64,000 bases of DNA, from positions 1-64,000 of the forward strand of contig NZ_JACHEF010000011.1 of NCBI RefSeq assembly GCF_014207355.1, in the 5' to 3' direction. Origin of the DNA: Mesorhizobium sangaii (GTDB lineage Bacteria > Pseudomonadota > Alphaproteobacteria > Rhizobiales > Rhizobiaceae). Shown piece by piece: positions 16,612 to 24,701 of this stretch (the stretch's first letter is position 1; every line of letters begins with the position of its first letter). The notes under the pieces are model-generated. The model saw only the letters and a program-made list of their open reading frames with translations, was not told the origin of the DNA and did not search any database. The translations under genes were made by a program, and so were the position numbers.

Positions 16612-16911
16612 TCATCCGAACTTGAAGAGGACACCGAAGCCGCCGCGTGGATAGTTCCACTCGATCTCGCCATTGGTCTCGCACAATATCCGGCAGGTGC
16701 CGCACTCCATGCAGCCGTCAGGGGTGATCTCCACTTGACCCTTGTCGTTCAACTCATAACATTTCGCCGGGCAGACATGGGTCAGCGCGAGCAAGTTCGC
16801 GCTTGGCCTCTCGTGCGGTCGCACTGTGATATGCGGACGGCCAGGATCGACCAGGTAGCGGTTCTGGTAAAGCTTGTCCTCGACACGTGACTTAGTCACT
16901 GCGATCGTCAT
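16612..16911 (-). CDS. fixX: FixX, ferredoxin-like protein
   Basis: A 99-residue ferredoxin-like protein that forms the electron-bifurcating FixABCX complex, which sends electrons to nitrogenase. The iron-sulfur ligands are in HVCPAKCYEL and DGCMECGTCRILC. The ATG at 16911 (MTIAVTKSRVED) gives the family start. It begins 11 bases after the fixC stop on the same strand. Confidence 0.94.
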   Translation of the reverse strand: MTIAVTKSRVEDKLYQNRYLVDPGRPHITVRPHERPSANLLALTHVCPAKCYELNDKGQVEITPDGCMECGTCRILCETNGEIEWNYPRGGFGVLFKFG

Positions 16912-16922
16912 CTCGTCTCCCC

Positions 16923-18230
16923 TCAGCGCCACGCGAATGCCAGGCGGACCGCGTCGCTGACCAGCCCCCAGCGCGAGCGCGCCTTGATGAAGGCGGCCGT
17001 GGTCGCCTTTTCCTTCTCGATCTTCGGCGTGCCGTCGACACGCATGAAGTTCTGCGCGGCTTGCGACATCAACCGAGGATAGGTCGCGAAGAAATTGCAG
17101 GAATTGGTGTGAAGCAAGGCCGGCATGTCTTTGTATTTCCTAAGATCCTTGACCACGAAGGACTTATCCAGCATGGCTTTGTAGAGGGCGAGGTTCCGTT
17201 TGGTCATTGGACCGTTGCGGCTCTTGACCTTGACGATTGCCTCAGCCGCGATGCGGCCGGAGGTCATGGCGAGGTTCGAACCCTCGCGGTGAACGGCATT
17301 GTTCAATTGCGCGGCATCGCCGACCACGACCCAACCGTCGCCAAAGAGCTGCGGAATCGCCTTGTAGCCGCCTTCTGGAATGAGATGCGCGGCATATTCT
17401 TTCACCTCCGAGCCAGCGATCAGCGGCCGGATCGAAGGATGGTTTTTCAAGGCATCGAGCAGGACGTAAGGGCTCTCCATCATTGCGGCGAAATCGGAGA
17501 CGAGGCAGCCGATGCCCAGTGAGATCGACTCCTTGTTGGTGTAAAGGAAGCCGAGCCCGGCCATGCCGCGGGAGGTCGTGCCCACCGCCTCGATCACGCA
17601 GCCTTCATCGCCCTTGAGGCCGAACCGCTGCTCAATGACCTCTTCGGGCAGGAAGTGCATTTCCTTGACGGCGAGCGCCACGGTTTGCGGTTTCGGAATC
17701 TCGCGCAGGCCGGCCCGCGGGCCAAGCAGTCCGGAGACACCTTCTGCGAGCACGACCACGTCCGCGAAGATCGCTCCGCCGGCCCGATCCGTGCGAACGC
17801 CGACCACCCGGTCCTTGGCATCACGGACGAGTTCCGTCACGGTCGTCTCGCACAGAACCGTCGCGCCGGCTTCGCGCACCTTGCGCGAAAACCATTTGTC
17901 GAACTGGGCACGGATGATCGTATAACGGTTGGGCTTCGCCTCATTGAAATCGTCCGACCGATAGTGAATCCCGGTGTGGGACGTATCGTCCATCACCCAA
18001 AGCCGCTGTTCAACCAAATGCCGCTCGAGAGGTGCGTCATCGCGGAAATCCGGGATTATTTTCTCCAGCATGTTCGCATACATGATGGCACCCTGGACAT
18101 TCTTGGAGCCCGGATATTCACCGCGCTCCAACTGCAGCACCTTCAGCCCCTGGCTTGCCATGGTGTAAGCAGCTGCGTTTCCGGACATGCCGGCCCCAAT
18201 AACAATGGCGTCGAATTTTTCCTCGATCAT
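16923..18230 (-). CDS. fixC: FixC, flavoprotein dehydrogenase
   Basis: A 435-residue FAD protein related to the electron-transfer-flavoprotein:quinone oxidoreductase. The N-terminal dinucleotide-binding motif is VIGAGMSGNAAAYTMASQG. Two ATGs lie six bases apart; the second (18230, MIEEKFDAIV) is preferred because the AAGGGAG ribosome binding site is directly against the first, and because it yields the usual 435 residues. It starts 11 bases after fixB and belongs to fixABCX. Confidence 0.94.
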   Translation of the reverse strand: MIEEKFDAIVIGAGMSGNAAAYTMASQGLKVLQLERGEYPGSKNVQGAIMYANMLEKIIPDFRDDAPLERHLVEQRLWVMDDTSHTGIHYRSDDFNEAKPNRYTIIRAQFDKWFSRKVREAGATVLCETTVTELVRDAKDRVVGVRTDRAGGAIFADVVVLAEGVSGLLGPRAGLREIPKPQTVALAVKEMHFLPEEVIEQRFGLKGDEGCVIEAVGTTSRGMAGLGFLYTNKESISLGIGCLVSDFAAMMESPYVLLDALKNHPSIRPLIAGSEVKEYAAHLIPEGGYKAIPQLFGDGWVVVGDAAQLNNAVHREGSNLAMTSGRIAAEAIVKVKSRNGPMTKRNLALYKAMLDKSFVVKDLRKYKDMPALLHTNSCNFFATYPRLMSQAAQNFMRVDGTPKIEKEKATTAAFIKARSRWGLVSDAVRLAFAWR

Positions 18231-18241
18231 GTCCATCTCCC

Positions 18242-19351
18242 TTAGCTCGCAAGCTTATCGCGACTGTGAGGCGACAGCCGCCGGGTGAAGGCTTCCGTCA
18301 GTGCGGGCAGGAAGCGGATCGCGTCGGTGACGATCCCGAGGTGGGCGAAATCGAAAATCGGCGCGTTCGGGTCGGTGTTGATGGCCACGATGAGATCCGC
18401 CCCCTCGACGCCAACCCGGTGCTGGATGGCGCCGGAAATCCCGGCGGCTATGTAAAGCTTCGGCCGGATGGTCTTGCCAGTTTGGCCGATCTGCCGATCA
18501 GCCGGCATCCAGCCCTTCTGGATCAATGGGCGCGAACAGCCATGCTCCGCGCCAATTGCTCGCGCGAGATTCTTGACAAGCTGCAGGTTCTCCGCCGCGC
18601 CGAGACCGAGGCCTCCCGCCACCACGACGTCGGCATAGGCAAGATTTGCCTTTGCCGACTGGTTATCCGGCAGGAAGCCGAGGACTTTGGTAACGATCTC
18701 GTCCTCGGCTGCCGACAGCTTGTGCCGGATGACGCGCCCTACCGGCTTATCCGCCCGCTGCGGCATGGGCATGACCCTCGGCCGCACCGTCGCCATCTGC
18801 GGCCGGTAATTGAGCGTATAGATCGTGCACAACAAGGAACCACCGAAAGTCGGACGGGTCGCGGCGAGCGAACCGTCAGTATCCACATCGAGTTCGGTGC
18901 AGTCGGCCGTGAGCCCTGTTTGCAAGGTAGTCGCCACGGAGCCGGCTAGATCCCTGCCGAGTGTGGTCGCACCGAGAAGAAGGATCTCGGGTTTGTGGGT
19001 ATCGACCAGATCCGTCATCGCCTTGGTGAAAGGCTCGTTCCGATAGTCCACGAGCACTGGCGCCTCGACGATGTAAACAAGGTCGGCGCCATAAGCGAAG
19101 GCCTCCGCAACGGCGTTCCCGATGGCCTCTCCCGGCGGTCCGAGCACGACGCCCGCAAGCTGGACCTGAAGCTTATCAGCCAGCTTGCGGCCTTCGCCTA
19201 GCAGTTCGAATGATACGGGATGGACCTGACCGCGTTCGAGCTCGATGAAGACCCAGACGTGCCGGTAGTCCTTGAAACGCTCGGGCAGCTCCTTCTTTAT
19301 GCCGGCACGGCCGGCGGCAGGGCGAGGGGTTTCTCGGTTCGCGGTCGACAT
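18242..19351 (-). CDS. fixB: FixB, electron-transfer flavoprotein alpha subunit
   Basis: A 369-residue ETF-alpha homologue that binds FAD with FixA and splits electrons between quinone and ferredoxin for nitrogenase. The C-terminal FAD-binding region shows VVVAGGLGLGAAENLQLVKN ... AAGISGAIQHRVGVEGAD. The start at 19351 (MSTANRETPRP) is favoured over an upstream in-frame codon that lies nearer to fixA. It lies 17 bases after the fixA stop. Confidence 0.94.
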   Translation of the reverse strand: MSTANRETPRPAAGRAGIKKELPERFKDYRHVWVFIELERGQVHPVSFELLGEGRKLADKLQVQLAGVVLGPPGEAIGNAVAEAFAYGADLVYIVEAPVLVDYRNEPFTKAMTDLVDTHKPEILLLGATTLGRDLAGSVATTLQTGLTADCTELDVDTDGSLAATRPTFGGSLLCTIYTLNYRPQMATVRPRVMPMPQRADKPVGRVIRHKLSAAEDEIVTKVLGFLPDNQSAKANLAYADVVVAGGLGLGAAENLQLVKNLARAIGAEHGCSRPLIQKGWMPADRQIGQTGKTIRPKLYIAAGISGAIQHRVGVEGADLIVAINTDPNAPIFDFAHLGIVTDAIRFLPALTEAFTRRLSPHSRDKLAS

Positions 19352-19368
19352 CGTTTTGCTCCTTGCCG

Positions 19369-20220
19369 TCACGCGCCGCCGTTGAAGGCGAGCTCATGTT
19401 CCAGCGCCGGCTGGCGGGTGAAGATTGCGGCGATCAGTGCGTCAGCGATATCGCGCAAGGTCTTCTCCGCGGTATCGATTTGCACCGCCTTTTCCGCCCG
19501 CGCAGTAGGGGCGAATACGCGCTTGACGACCGTCGGCGAGCCGCGCAGGCCGCATTTGGTGAGGTCCTCAATGCCAGCGTCGGCCGCACTCCACTTCAAG
19601 ACCCGGGTGCGCGCGGCGCACAGGGCGTCCTTGAGCGAGCCCCGGCGAATCTCGTTTGTGCCTTCCAGCATGGTGATGAGGCAAGGGAGCCTACTCTTCA
19701 GCATCTGCGTGCCGCCTTCGGAGCGGCGCTCGACCTTGATTTCGCGCGCATCGAGATCGACAGAGGCGATCTTCGCCACATAGGTGAGTTGCAGGAGATC
19801 GAGGCGCTTGGCTATGCCGGGCCCGACCTGGGCGGTGTCGCCATCGATCGTCTGCTTGCCGGTGAAGACGATGTCTGGCGTGCCGAACGTCTCGCCAACC
19901 TTCGCGATTGCCTGGGAAAGAGCGAAGGAGGTCGCCAGCGTGTCGGAGCCGGCAAAATAGCGGTCGGTCAAGAGCACCGCGCGGTCGGCGCCGTAACCGA
20001 GCGCCTTGCGCAGCGCGGCCTCTGCCATGGGCGGACCCATAGTGAGCACGGTGACCTCACCACCATAAGCGTCGCGCAGTCTGAGTGCTTCTTCGAGTGC
20101 GAACAGGTCGTAAGGGTTGATGATGGTCGGCACACCCTGGCGCATGATCGTGTTCGTCACCGGATGGACCCGTATCTGTGCCGAGTCCGGCACCTGCTTG
20201 ATGCAGATTACGATGTGCAT
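19369..20220 (-). CDS. fixA: FixA, electron-transfer flavoprotein beta subunit
   Basis: A 283-residue ETF-beta homologue (MHIVICIKQVPDSAQIRVHP; GYGADRAVLLTDRYFAGSDT; TGKQTIDGDTAQVGP, the AMP/FAD-binding region). It heads the fixABCX operon. A sigma-54 promoter (20277-20291) and a NifA box (20364-20379) lie upstream, so it is NifA-controlled. It is slightly shorter than many FixA proteins (~290), with nothing obvious missing. Confidence 0.95.
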   Translation of the reverse strand: MHIVICIKQVPDSAQIRVHPVTNTIMRQGVPTIINPYDLFALEEALRLRDAYGGEVTVLTMGPPMAEAALRKALGYGADRAVLLTDRYFAGSDTLATSFALSQAIAKVGETFGTPDIVFTGKQTIDGDTAQVGPGIAKRLDLLQLTYVAKIASVDLDAREIKVERRSEGGTQMLKSRLPCLITMLEGTNEIRRGSLKDALCAARTRVLKWSAADAGIEDLTKCGLRGSPTVVKRVFAPTARAEKAVQIDTAEKTLRDIADALIAAIFTRQPALEHELAFNGGA

Positions 20221-20276
20221 TGGCGGTTTCTCTCGGCTCCTATCCGGATGCGGGCTGGCAGTTCATCTCCTTGGTT

Positions 20277-20291
20277 GCATCATTCGTGCCA
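20277..20291 (-). promoter_or_regulatory. Sigma-54 promoter of fixABCX
   Basis: Minus-strand TGGCACGAATGATGC has the GG-N10-GC spacing of a -24/-12 promoter, 56 bases upstream of fixA and ~72 bases from a NifA box. Confidence 0.85.
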
Positions 20292-20363
20292 ACTGTTTTG
20301 AGTACCCCTACTGCTAGAAATTCGGTTGGTTGCTTCCGAGGACGCCGTCGTGATGACCGGATC

Positions 20364-20379
20364 TGTCGGCTTCTCGACA
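20364..20379. promoter_or_regulatory. NifA-binding site upstream of fixA
   Basis: TGTCGGCTTCTCGACA is an exact TGT-N10-ACA site in the nifW-fixA gap. Confidence 0.82.
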
Positions 20380-20404
20380 TTGTCGCGTCGCAACCTTGTC
20401 GCGC

Positions 20405-20785
20405 TCATTCCTTTCCGAACCGCTTCAGTACAGAGTCGAACGGGACGAAGGCGTGGCCCGGCGCGGCAGGCGTGTTCGGATCGTGGTCTTTGAGCACCTT
20501 GAAGACCCGGTGCGTGAGCGGCGAGGAAATCGCGAAGTCCTCGTGGGCGCGCTCCAGCGTGGCGCGCACCCGCGCGGCGATCACCTGGTCGGGCAGACCG
20601 GAGAAATCTTCTTCGGCAAGGTATTGGCCCACGCGCTTCATGATATGGAGCCGTGAAACATTCAACACCTTCGGGTCATAGGAGACGCCAAGGACGGCGA
20701 AGAACTCCTCGGCAGCCGACAGGCCCTTCAGTCGCGCGAGGATGTTCGTGACATCGATGGGGCGGCTGTCAGCGGAACAATTCAT
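20405..20785 (-). CDS. nifW: NifW, nitrogenase-protecting protein
   Basis: A 126-residue NifW, associated with MoFe protein maturation or protection from oxygen. Family features are LKGLSAAEEFFAVLGVSYDP (~19-38) and VLNVSRLHIMKRVGQYL. Its start overlaps the nifV 3' end by 17 bases, so it is co-transcribed with nifSV. Its coding end is close to the NifA box of fixA. Confidence 0.93.
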   Translation of the reverse strand: MNCSADSRPIDVTNILARLKGLSAAEEFFAVLGVSYDPKVLNVSRLHIMKRVGQYLAEEDFSGLPDQVIAARVRATLERAHEDFAISSPLTHRVFKVLKDHDPNTPAAPGHAFVPFDSVLKRFGKE

Positions 20786-22016
20786 TGCATTCTCCCTGGT
20801 CGGAAAACTGTGGTGTCGGTGCGTCCGTCGCAGGGCCGACCTGCGCGCAATCCGCGGTTGGAGGAATGAAATGGGATGAACCAGCCAGGCATGCCTCGCT
20901 GCTCATTTTATCGTAGAGCTCGACCAGTTGAGTCGCAGTGACGGTTGATTTGGTCTCGGCCGCCTTGCGGCGGACGCGGGCCACCATAGCGGCTGCCAGA
21001 TCCGGGTCGAGATCGCGGCCGCCTTCGCTCAGCACATGGGCGATCGCCGTGGCGCCGGAATGCTTGCCGATGACAATACGCCGGCAGCGGCCCAGGAGCG
21101 CCGGATCGAGCCCCTGATAGCTACGCGAGTCCTTCAGCTGCCCTGCGACATGAATGCCGGACTCGTGGGTGAAAACATCGGCGCCGACGACCGGCTTGAT
21201 GGCTGCCGTTGGTCGGCGGGCGGCCCGCGCCACCTGGGCGGCGAGATTGGGCAACGCGGTCAGATCGATGCCAGTATCTGCGCTGTCGAGGACGGCCATC
21301 GCTGTGGCTACCTCTTCCAGCGCGGCATTGCCGGCGCGCTCGCCGAGGCCGAGGACGGTCACCGAGGCATGGCGCGCGCCGGCTCGGATCGCGGCCAGCG
21401 TGTTGGCGACGGCGAGGCCGAGATCGTTGTGGCCATGAAATTCGAGGTCGATTGGAGACTGCGCCGCGACCCGGCCGACAATTTCGAAGGTCGAAAAGGG
21501 GTCGAGAACGCCGACCGTGTCGGCCAGCCTGACGCGGCTCGCGCCAGCGCGCGCGGCCGTCTCAATGACGCGGGCGAGATGATCCTGGTCAGCCCGCGAG
21601 GCATCCTCGCAGCCCACGGCAACGAAAAAGCCGCGGGCGGCTGCACGCCCGACCATATGCTCGATGATCTGGAGCGCTCCCGTCCGATCGAGGCCGAGCT
21701 TGGCGGCGAGTTGGATGTCCGATGCAGGCAGCGACAGATTGACGGCGGGGACGCCGCTCTCGATTGCTGCCTCGAGATCCTGCGATATCATCCGGCACCA
21801 GGCCGTGAGCCGAACCGGGAGACGCTTCGCGACCGCGGCGCGAATTGTTTCGATCTCGTCGGCGCCCATGGCCGGCGTGCCGATCTCGATCTCTGGGACG
21901 CCGGCTGCCGCAAGAGATTCGGCGAGCTCCAGCTTTTCCGTCGTCGTAAAGGCGACGCCGGGTGCCTGCTCGCCATCGCGCAAGGTCGTATCGTTGAGAA
22001 AGACTTCACGGTTCAT
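20769..22016 (-). CDS. nifV: NifV, homocitrate synthase
   Basis: A 415-residue enzyme that condenses acetyl-CoA and 2-oxoglutarate to homocitrate, the organic ligand of FeMo-cofactor. The family motifs are all present: LNDTTLRDGEQAPGVAFT near the N-terminus, EFHGHNDLGLAVANT (metal-binding His-x-His), GLGERAGNAALEEV and HESGIHV. The ATG at 22016 overlaps the nifS stop as ATGA. Many rhizobia lack nifV and take homocitrate from the plant, so an intact copy here is notable. Confidence 0.95.
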   Translation of the reverse strand: MNREVFLNDTTLRDGEQAPGVAFTTTEKLELAESLAAAGVPEIEIGTPAMGADEIETIRAAVAKRLPVRLTAWCRMISQDLEAAIESGVPAVNLSLPASDIQLAAKLGLDRTGALQIIEHMVGRAAARGFFVAVGCEDASRADQDHLARVIETAARAGASRVRLADTVGVLDPFSTFEIVGRVAAQSPIDLEFHGHNDLGLAVANTLAAIRAGARHASVTVLGLGERAGNAALEEVATAMAVLDSADTGIDLTALPNLAAQVARAARRPTAAIKPVVGADVFTHESGIHVAGQLKDSRSYQGLDPALLGRCRRIVIGKHSGATAIAHVLSEGGRDLDPDLAAAMVARVRRKAAETKSTVTATQLVELYDKMSSEACLAGSSHFIPPTADCAQVGPATDAPTPQFSDQGECNELFR

Positions 22017-23230
22017 GAGCGACTGCCGGTTCTTCCGGCGCCGGGGCATAGACCCGATTGAAGGTCCTCGGCACTTCGCTTACCCGGCCCAGAATTGCGA
22101 ACGCCACGCAGCCTCTCCACGATTGCCGGCATGACCTCGAGCGCCCGGTCGACATCCGCTTCGCCGTTGTCTCGGGCGAAGGAAAAGCGGACTGCCCCGT
22201 GTGGCATGTTCATCGCCCTCAAGACATGGCTCGGTTCCAGGCAGCCGGAGCTACAGGCGGAGCCGGCCGAACAGGCGATGCCCACGCGGCTGAGGAGAAG
22301 TGGGATTGCATCGCCTTGGATATTTTCGAAGGCGATGTTTGCGGTGTTCGGCAACCGCTCCAGCGCATCGCCAGTGACGAAGGTGTTCGGAATCCGCTGG
22401 AGAACCCCGTTCTCGAGGCGGTCGCGGAGCGACTTTACCCGTGTGGTCTCGTCGTCCATGAATTTCAACGCGAGTTCGGCCGCCATGCCGAGCCCGACTA
22501 TGCCGGGCGTGTTCTCGGTGCCGGCACGCCGTTCGTGCTCTTGGGGACCCCCCTTGATCAGCGAGCAGAAGCGCACGCCACGCTTTACATAGAGTGCTCC
22601 GATCCCTTTCGGGCCATGCAGCTTGTGGCCGGAGAGCGACAGCATGTCGATTGCGGTCGATTTCAGGTCCATCGGAAGCTTGCCGACCGCCTGCACGCCA
22701 TCGGTATGGAAGAGGGCGCCAGCTTCCTTGGCCATCTCAGCAAGCTGGGCCACGGGGAAGATCGTACCGGTCTCGTTGTTCGCCCACATGATCGAGGCGA
22801 TTGCCACGCGTGGGGTGAGGGCGGCCTTGTAGGCATCGAGGTCGAGCCGGCCATGGCGATCCACCGGGATTGTGTGCACCTTGACGTCGCGCGTCTTCTC
22901 AAGATGCGCGCAGAGCGTCAGCACGGCCGGATGCTCGACGGCGGAAGTCACGATCTCCGTTCGATTAGGCATCCCCTCGAGCGCCGAAAGAAGCGCTGCA
23001 TTGTCGCTTTCCGTCCCGCCCGAGGTGAAGGTGATCTCATCATCGAATTGCGCGCCGATCAGCGCTTGCAATTGCTGTCGTGCCGTTCTCACCGCTGCAC
23101 CAACCGAGGCGCCAAAACCATGCGTCGATGAAGGGTTGCCAAATTGGTCGGTAAAGAACGGCAACATCGCTTGAACGACCTCAGGATCGACCCGTGTCGT
23201 CGCGTTGTTATCAAGATAGACAGTCCTCAT
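22013..23230 (-). CDS. nifS: NifS, cysteine desulfurase
   Basis: A 405-residue PLP enzyme that takes sulfur from cysteine for nitrogenase Fe-S clusters. The PLP lysine is in SLSGHKLHGPKG (~205), the active-site Cys loop in CSAGSACSSG (~326), and the N-terminus MRTVYLDNNATTRVDPEVV is typical. It overlaps nifV by four bases. The gene before it, nifU, its usual scaffold partner, is broken. Confidence 0.95.
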   Translation of the reverse strand: MRTVYLDNNATTRVDPEVVQAMLPFFTDQFGNPSSTHGFGASVGAAVRTARQQLQALIGAQFDDEITFTSGGTESDNAALLSALEGMPNRTEIVTSAVEHPAVLTLCAHLEKTRDVKVHTIPVDRHGRLDLDAYKAALTPRVAIASIMWANNETGTIFPVAQLAEMAKEAGALFHTDGVQAVGKLPMDLKSTAIDMLSLSGHKLHGPKGIGALYVKRGVRFCSLIKGGPQEHERRAGTENTPGIVGLGMAAELALKFMDDETTRVKSLRDRLENGVLQRIPNTFVTGDALERLPNTANIAFENIQGDAIPLLLSRVGIACSAGSACSSGCLEPSHVLRAMNMPHGAVRFSFARDNGEADVDRALEVMPAIVERLRGVRNSGPGKRSAEDLQSGLCPGAGRTGSRS

Positions 23231-23604
23231 GCGTGAAATCCTGAGTTGACCAGAACGATGCGAGGCGCGAGGCCGGTCGCATTGAGCCTCTGGCGCATGC
23301 CGCCGCTGGTGACGCAGGCAGACTGACAGACGCCGACGGTTTGACGTAGACCCTGTCGCCGCCGAGATTCACAATGTCCGCGCCAGCGTCTTCGATCAGT
23401 CAAATTTGCTGGAGTGTCGCTGCGGCCGAATGCCTGGAATTGTACGGCTTTGAACGTTCCCGTCACCGGATCGGTGCCGATCATTTTAAGCGCATTGCCG
23501 CAGGCGATCGCGCCGACCGCACGGACTGCATTGGCCGTTTCCAGAACGGCAGCATTCTTCGGCCTGAAGGAGTATTCCTTGACCTTGTCGCTATAGTCCA
23601 ACAT
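23227..23604 (-). pseudogene. nifU: nifU remnant (internal deletion and frameshift)
   Basis: NifU is the Fe-S scaffold that works with NifS. The first ~55 residues are good NifU (MLDYSDKVKEYSFRPKNAAV ... GAIACGNALKM). The middle (the remaining scaffold Cys and the ferredoxin-like domain) is gone. The C-terminal Nfu-like end is still recognisable but split over two frames: GADIVNLGGDRVYVK in one, and SGGMRQRLNA up to the stop in another. The open frame of 125 codons is therefore an accidental join. Confidence 0.85.
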
Positions 23605-23628
23605 GGCCTTTCTCGATATCCGGGGCGA

Positions 23629-23949
23629 TCAACTGAAGGACTTGCCGCAGCCGCACTTCCCGCGCGCGTTTGGGTTGTCGAAGACAAAGCCGGAGGATTC
23701 GAGTCCGGTGACGAAATCGACGGTCGTGCCGGCGACATGGGGCTGCGAGCCTGCGTCTACGAACATTTTGACCCCATCTGCCTCGATGATCGCGTCGCCC
23801 TCGCGCGAGACGCTCTCCAGGCCCATTAAGTATGTGAAGCCAGCGCAGCCCCCGGCCTGGACCATGATGCGAAAGCCTTCCGCCGGTTCGTCGGCGCGGG
23901 AAAGAGCGGTCTTGACGGCGGTAACGGCGTTGTCGGTGAGCGTAATCAT
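23629..23949 (-). CDS. iscN: IscN, nif-linked A-type Fe-S carrier (HesB/IscA family)
   Basis: A 106-residue A-type carrier with the three conserved cysteines: Cys35 in AGGCAGFTY and Cys99/Cys101 in GKCGCGKSF. It delivers Fe-S clusters during nitrogenase assembly and is the usual first gene of iscN-nifU-nifS in rhizobia. A sigma-54 promoter (23991-24005) and a NifA box (24110-24125) are upstream. With nifU broken, it may have taken over part of the scaffold role (inference). Confidence 0.9.
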   Translation of the reverse strand: MITLTDNAVTAVKTALSRADEPAEGFRIMVQAGGCAGFTYLMGLESVSREGDAIIEADGVKMFVDAGSQPHVAGTTVDFVTGLESSGFVFDNPNARGKCGCGKSFS

Positions 23950-23990
23950 GGTGATTTCTCCTCAGTCGGTGACGGTTTGCGGATTACCCT

Positions 23991-24005
23991 GCATGGACCG
24001 TGCCA
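23991..24005 (-). promoter_or_regulatory. Sigma-54 promoter of iscN-nifSVW
   Basis: Minus-strand TGGCACGGTCCATGC fits -24/-12 with GG-N10-GC, 42 bases upstream of iscN. Confidence 0.85.
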
Positions 24006-24109
24006 ATGGAAAAAACCGTTTCACAACAGCGCGATCTCTCTAACACTGCGATGAATCTTGTGCGCCATTGCTGGGAAGACGTCGGGCAGCCGACCCGTAC
24101 TGTCGGGTT

Positions 24110-24125
24110 TGTCGAGTCCGCGACA
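24110..24125. promoter_or_regulatory. NifA-binding site between iscN and the nifH-like leader
   Basis: TGTCGAGTCCGCGACA is an exact TGT-N10-ACA. It sits ~105 bases from the minus-strand iscN promoter and ~90 bases from the plus-strand promoter at 24216, so one site may serve both directions. Confidence 0.83.
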
Positions 24126-24215
24126 CGGGACTGCTCCGCCTGAGTTCCTGCGCCTCTGACGTAAACCGTTGCGTGGCACGTAGAAGATTTTTTCTTGAGC
24201 TTGCTTCGGCGCAAT

Positions 24216-24230
24216 TGGCACGACTTTTGA
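24216..24230 (+). promoter_or_regulatory. Copied nifH-type sigma-54 promoter driving hmuP-hmuS
   Basis: TGGCACGACTTTTGA matches the nifH promoter at 60581-60595 (TGGCACGAGTCTTGA), including the unusual GA in place of GC at -12. The untranslated leader that follows (GCGATGGATGGAACGAAGGA and neighbours) is also nearly the same as that of nifH. Confidence 0.82.
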
Positions 24231-24321
24231 GGCTCCCTTTGGCGAGGCGGCAAGAACCGCCGGCCGATAATCGTCTCGTGGGTGTCCCTCGCGATGGATG
24301 GAACGAAGGAAGGAAAGCAAC

Positions 24322-24444
24322 ATGTCAGGTCTGGGTCAGATCCGCTTTCTATGGGAAAGCAGCACCGCCCGCGAAAACCGAATGCTCCATCGGCCGATTG
24401 GCGTCGATACCCACAATTGCTCACCACCGCCTGGTGGCCATTGA
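24322..24444 (+). pseudogene. nifH: Truncated nifH start fused to foreign sequence
   Basis: Begins MSGLGQIRF, as in nifH (MSGLRQIAF), with the same ribosome binding site (AGGAAGGAAAG). The P-loop codons are largely deleted, then similarity fades within ~15 codons and the frame stops after 40 codons. It is a leftover of a nifH copy whose promoter now faces the haem genes. Confidence 0.78.
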
Positions 24445-24454
24445 CCGACTTGAG

Positions 24455-24673
24455 ATGGGATTAGACCAGCATGTGCCGGTCGGTCTCATAGCGTCTCGCG
24501 GTTCAAGCTGCACGCCCGGTTTCGAGCGGGTGCCGACGGCGATGCGCACGCTTTCCAGCAGCACTCTGGGCCAGCACGCGATCGGGATCGAGCATTACGG
24601 CGCGCTCTATCGGCTGAAGATCACCGCAGGGCAGCTGATCCTCAACAAGCAGGCGGATCAGCAAGGGAAGTGA
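24455..24673 (+). CDS. hmuP: HmuP/HemP haemin uptake protein
   Basis: A 72-residue protein whose C-terminal half has the HemP core RTLSSSTLGQHAIGIEHYGA followed by LYRLKITAGQLILNK. HmuP is a small protein needed for haem receptor expression in rhizobia. The N-terminus is uncertain: the ATG at 24455 is the best in-frame start, but the frame stays open into the nifH-like leader. It lies directly before hmuS. Confidence 0.72.
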   Translation: MGLDQHVPVGLIASRGSSCTPGFERVPTAMRTLSSSTLGQHAIGIEHYGALYRLKITAGQLILNKQADQQGK

Positions 24674-24701
24674 ACAGACAGAAGACAAGCAGGTGGACGA
24701 C

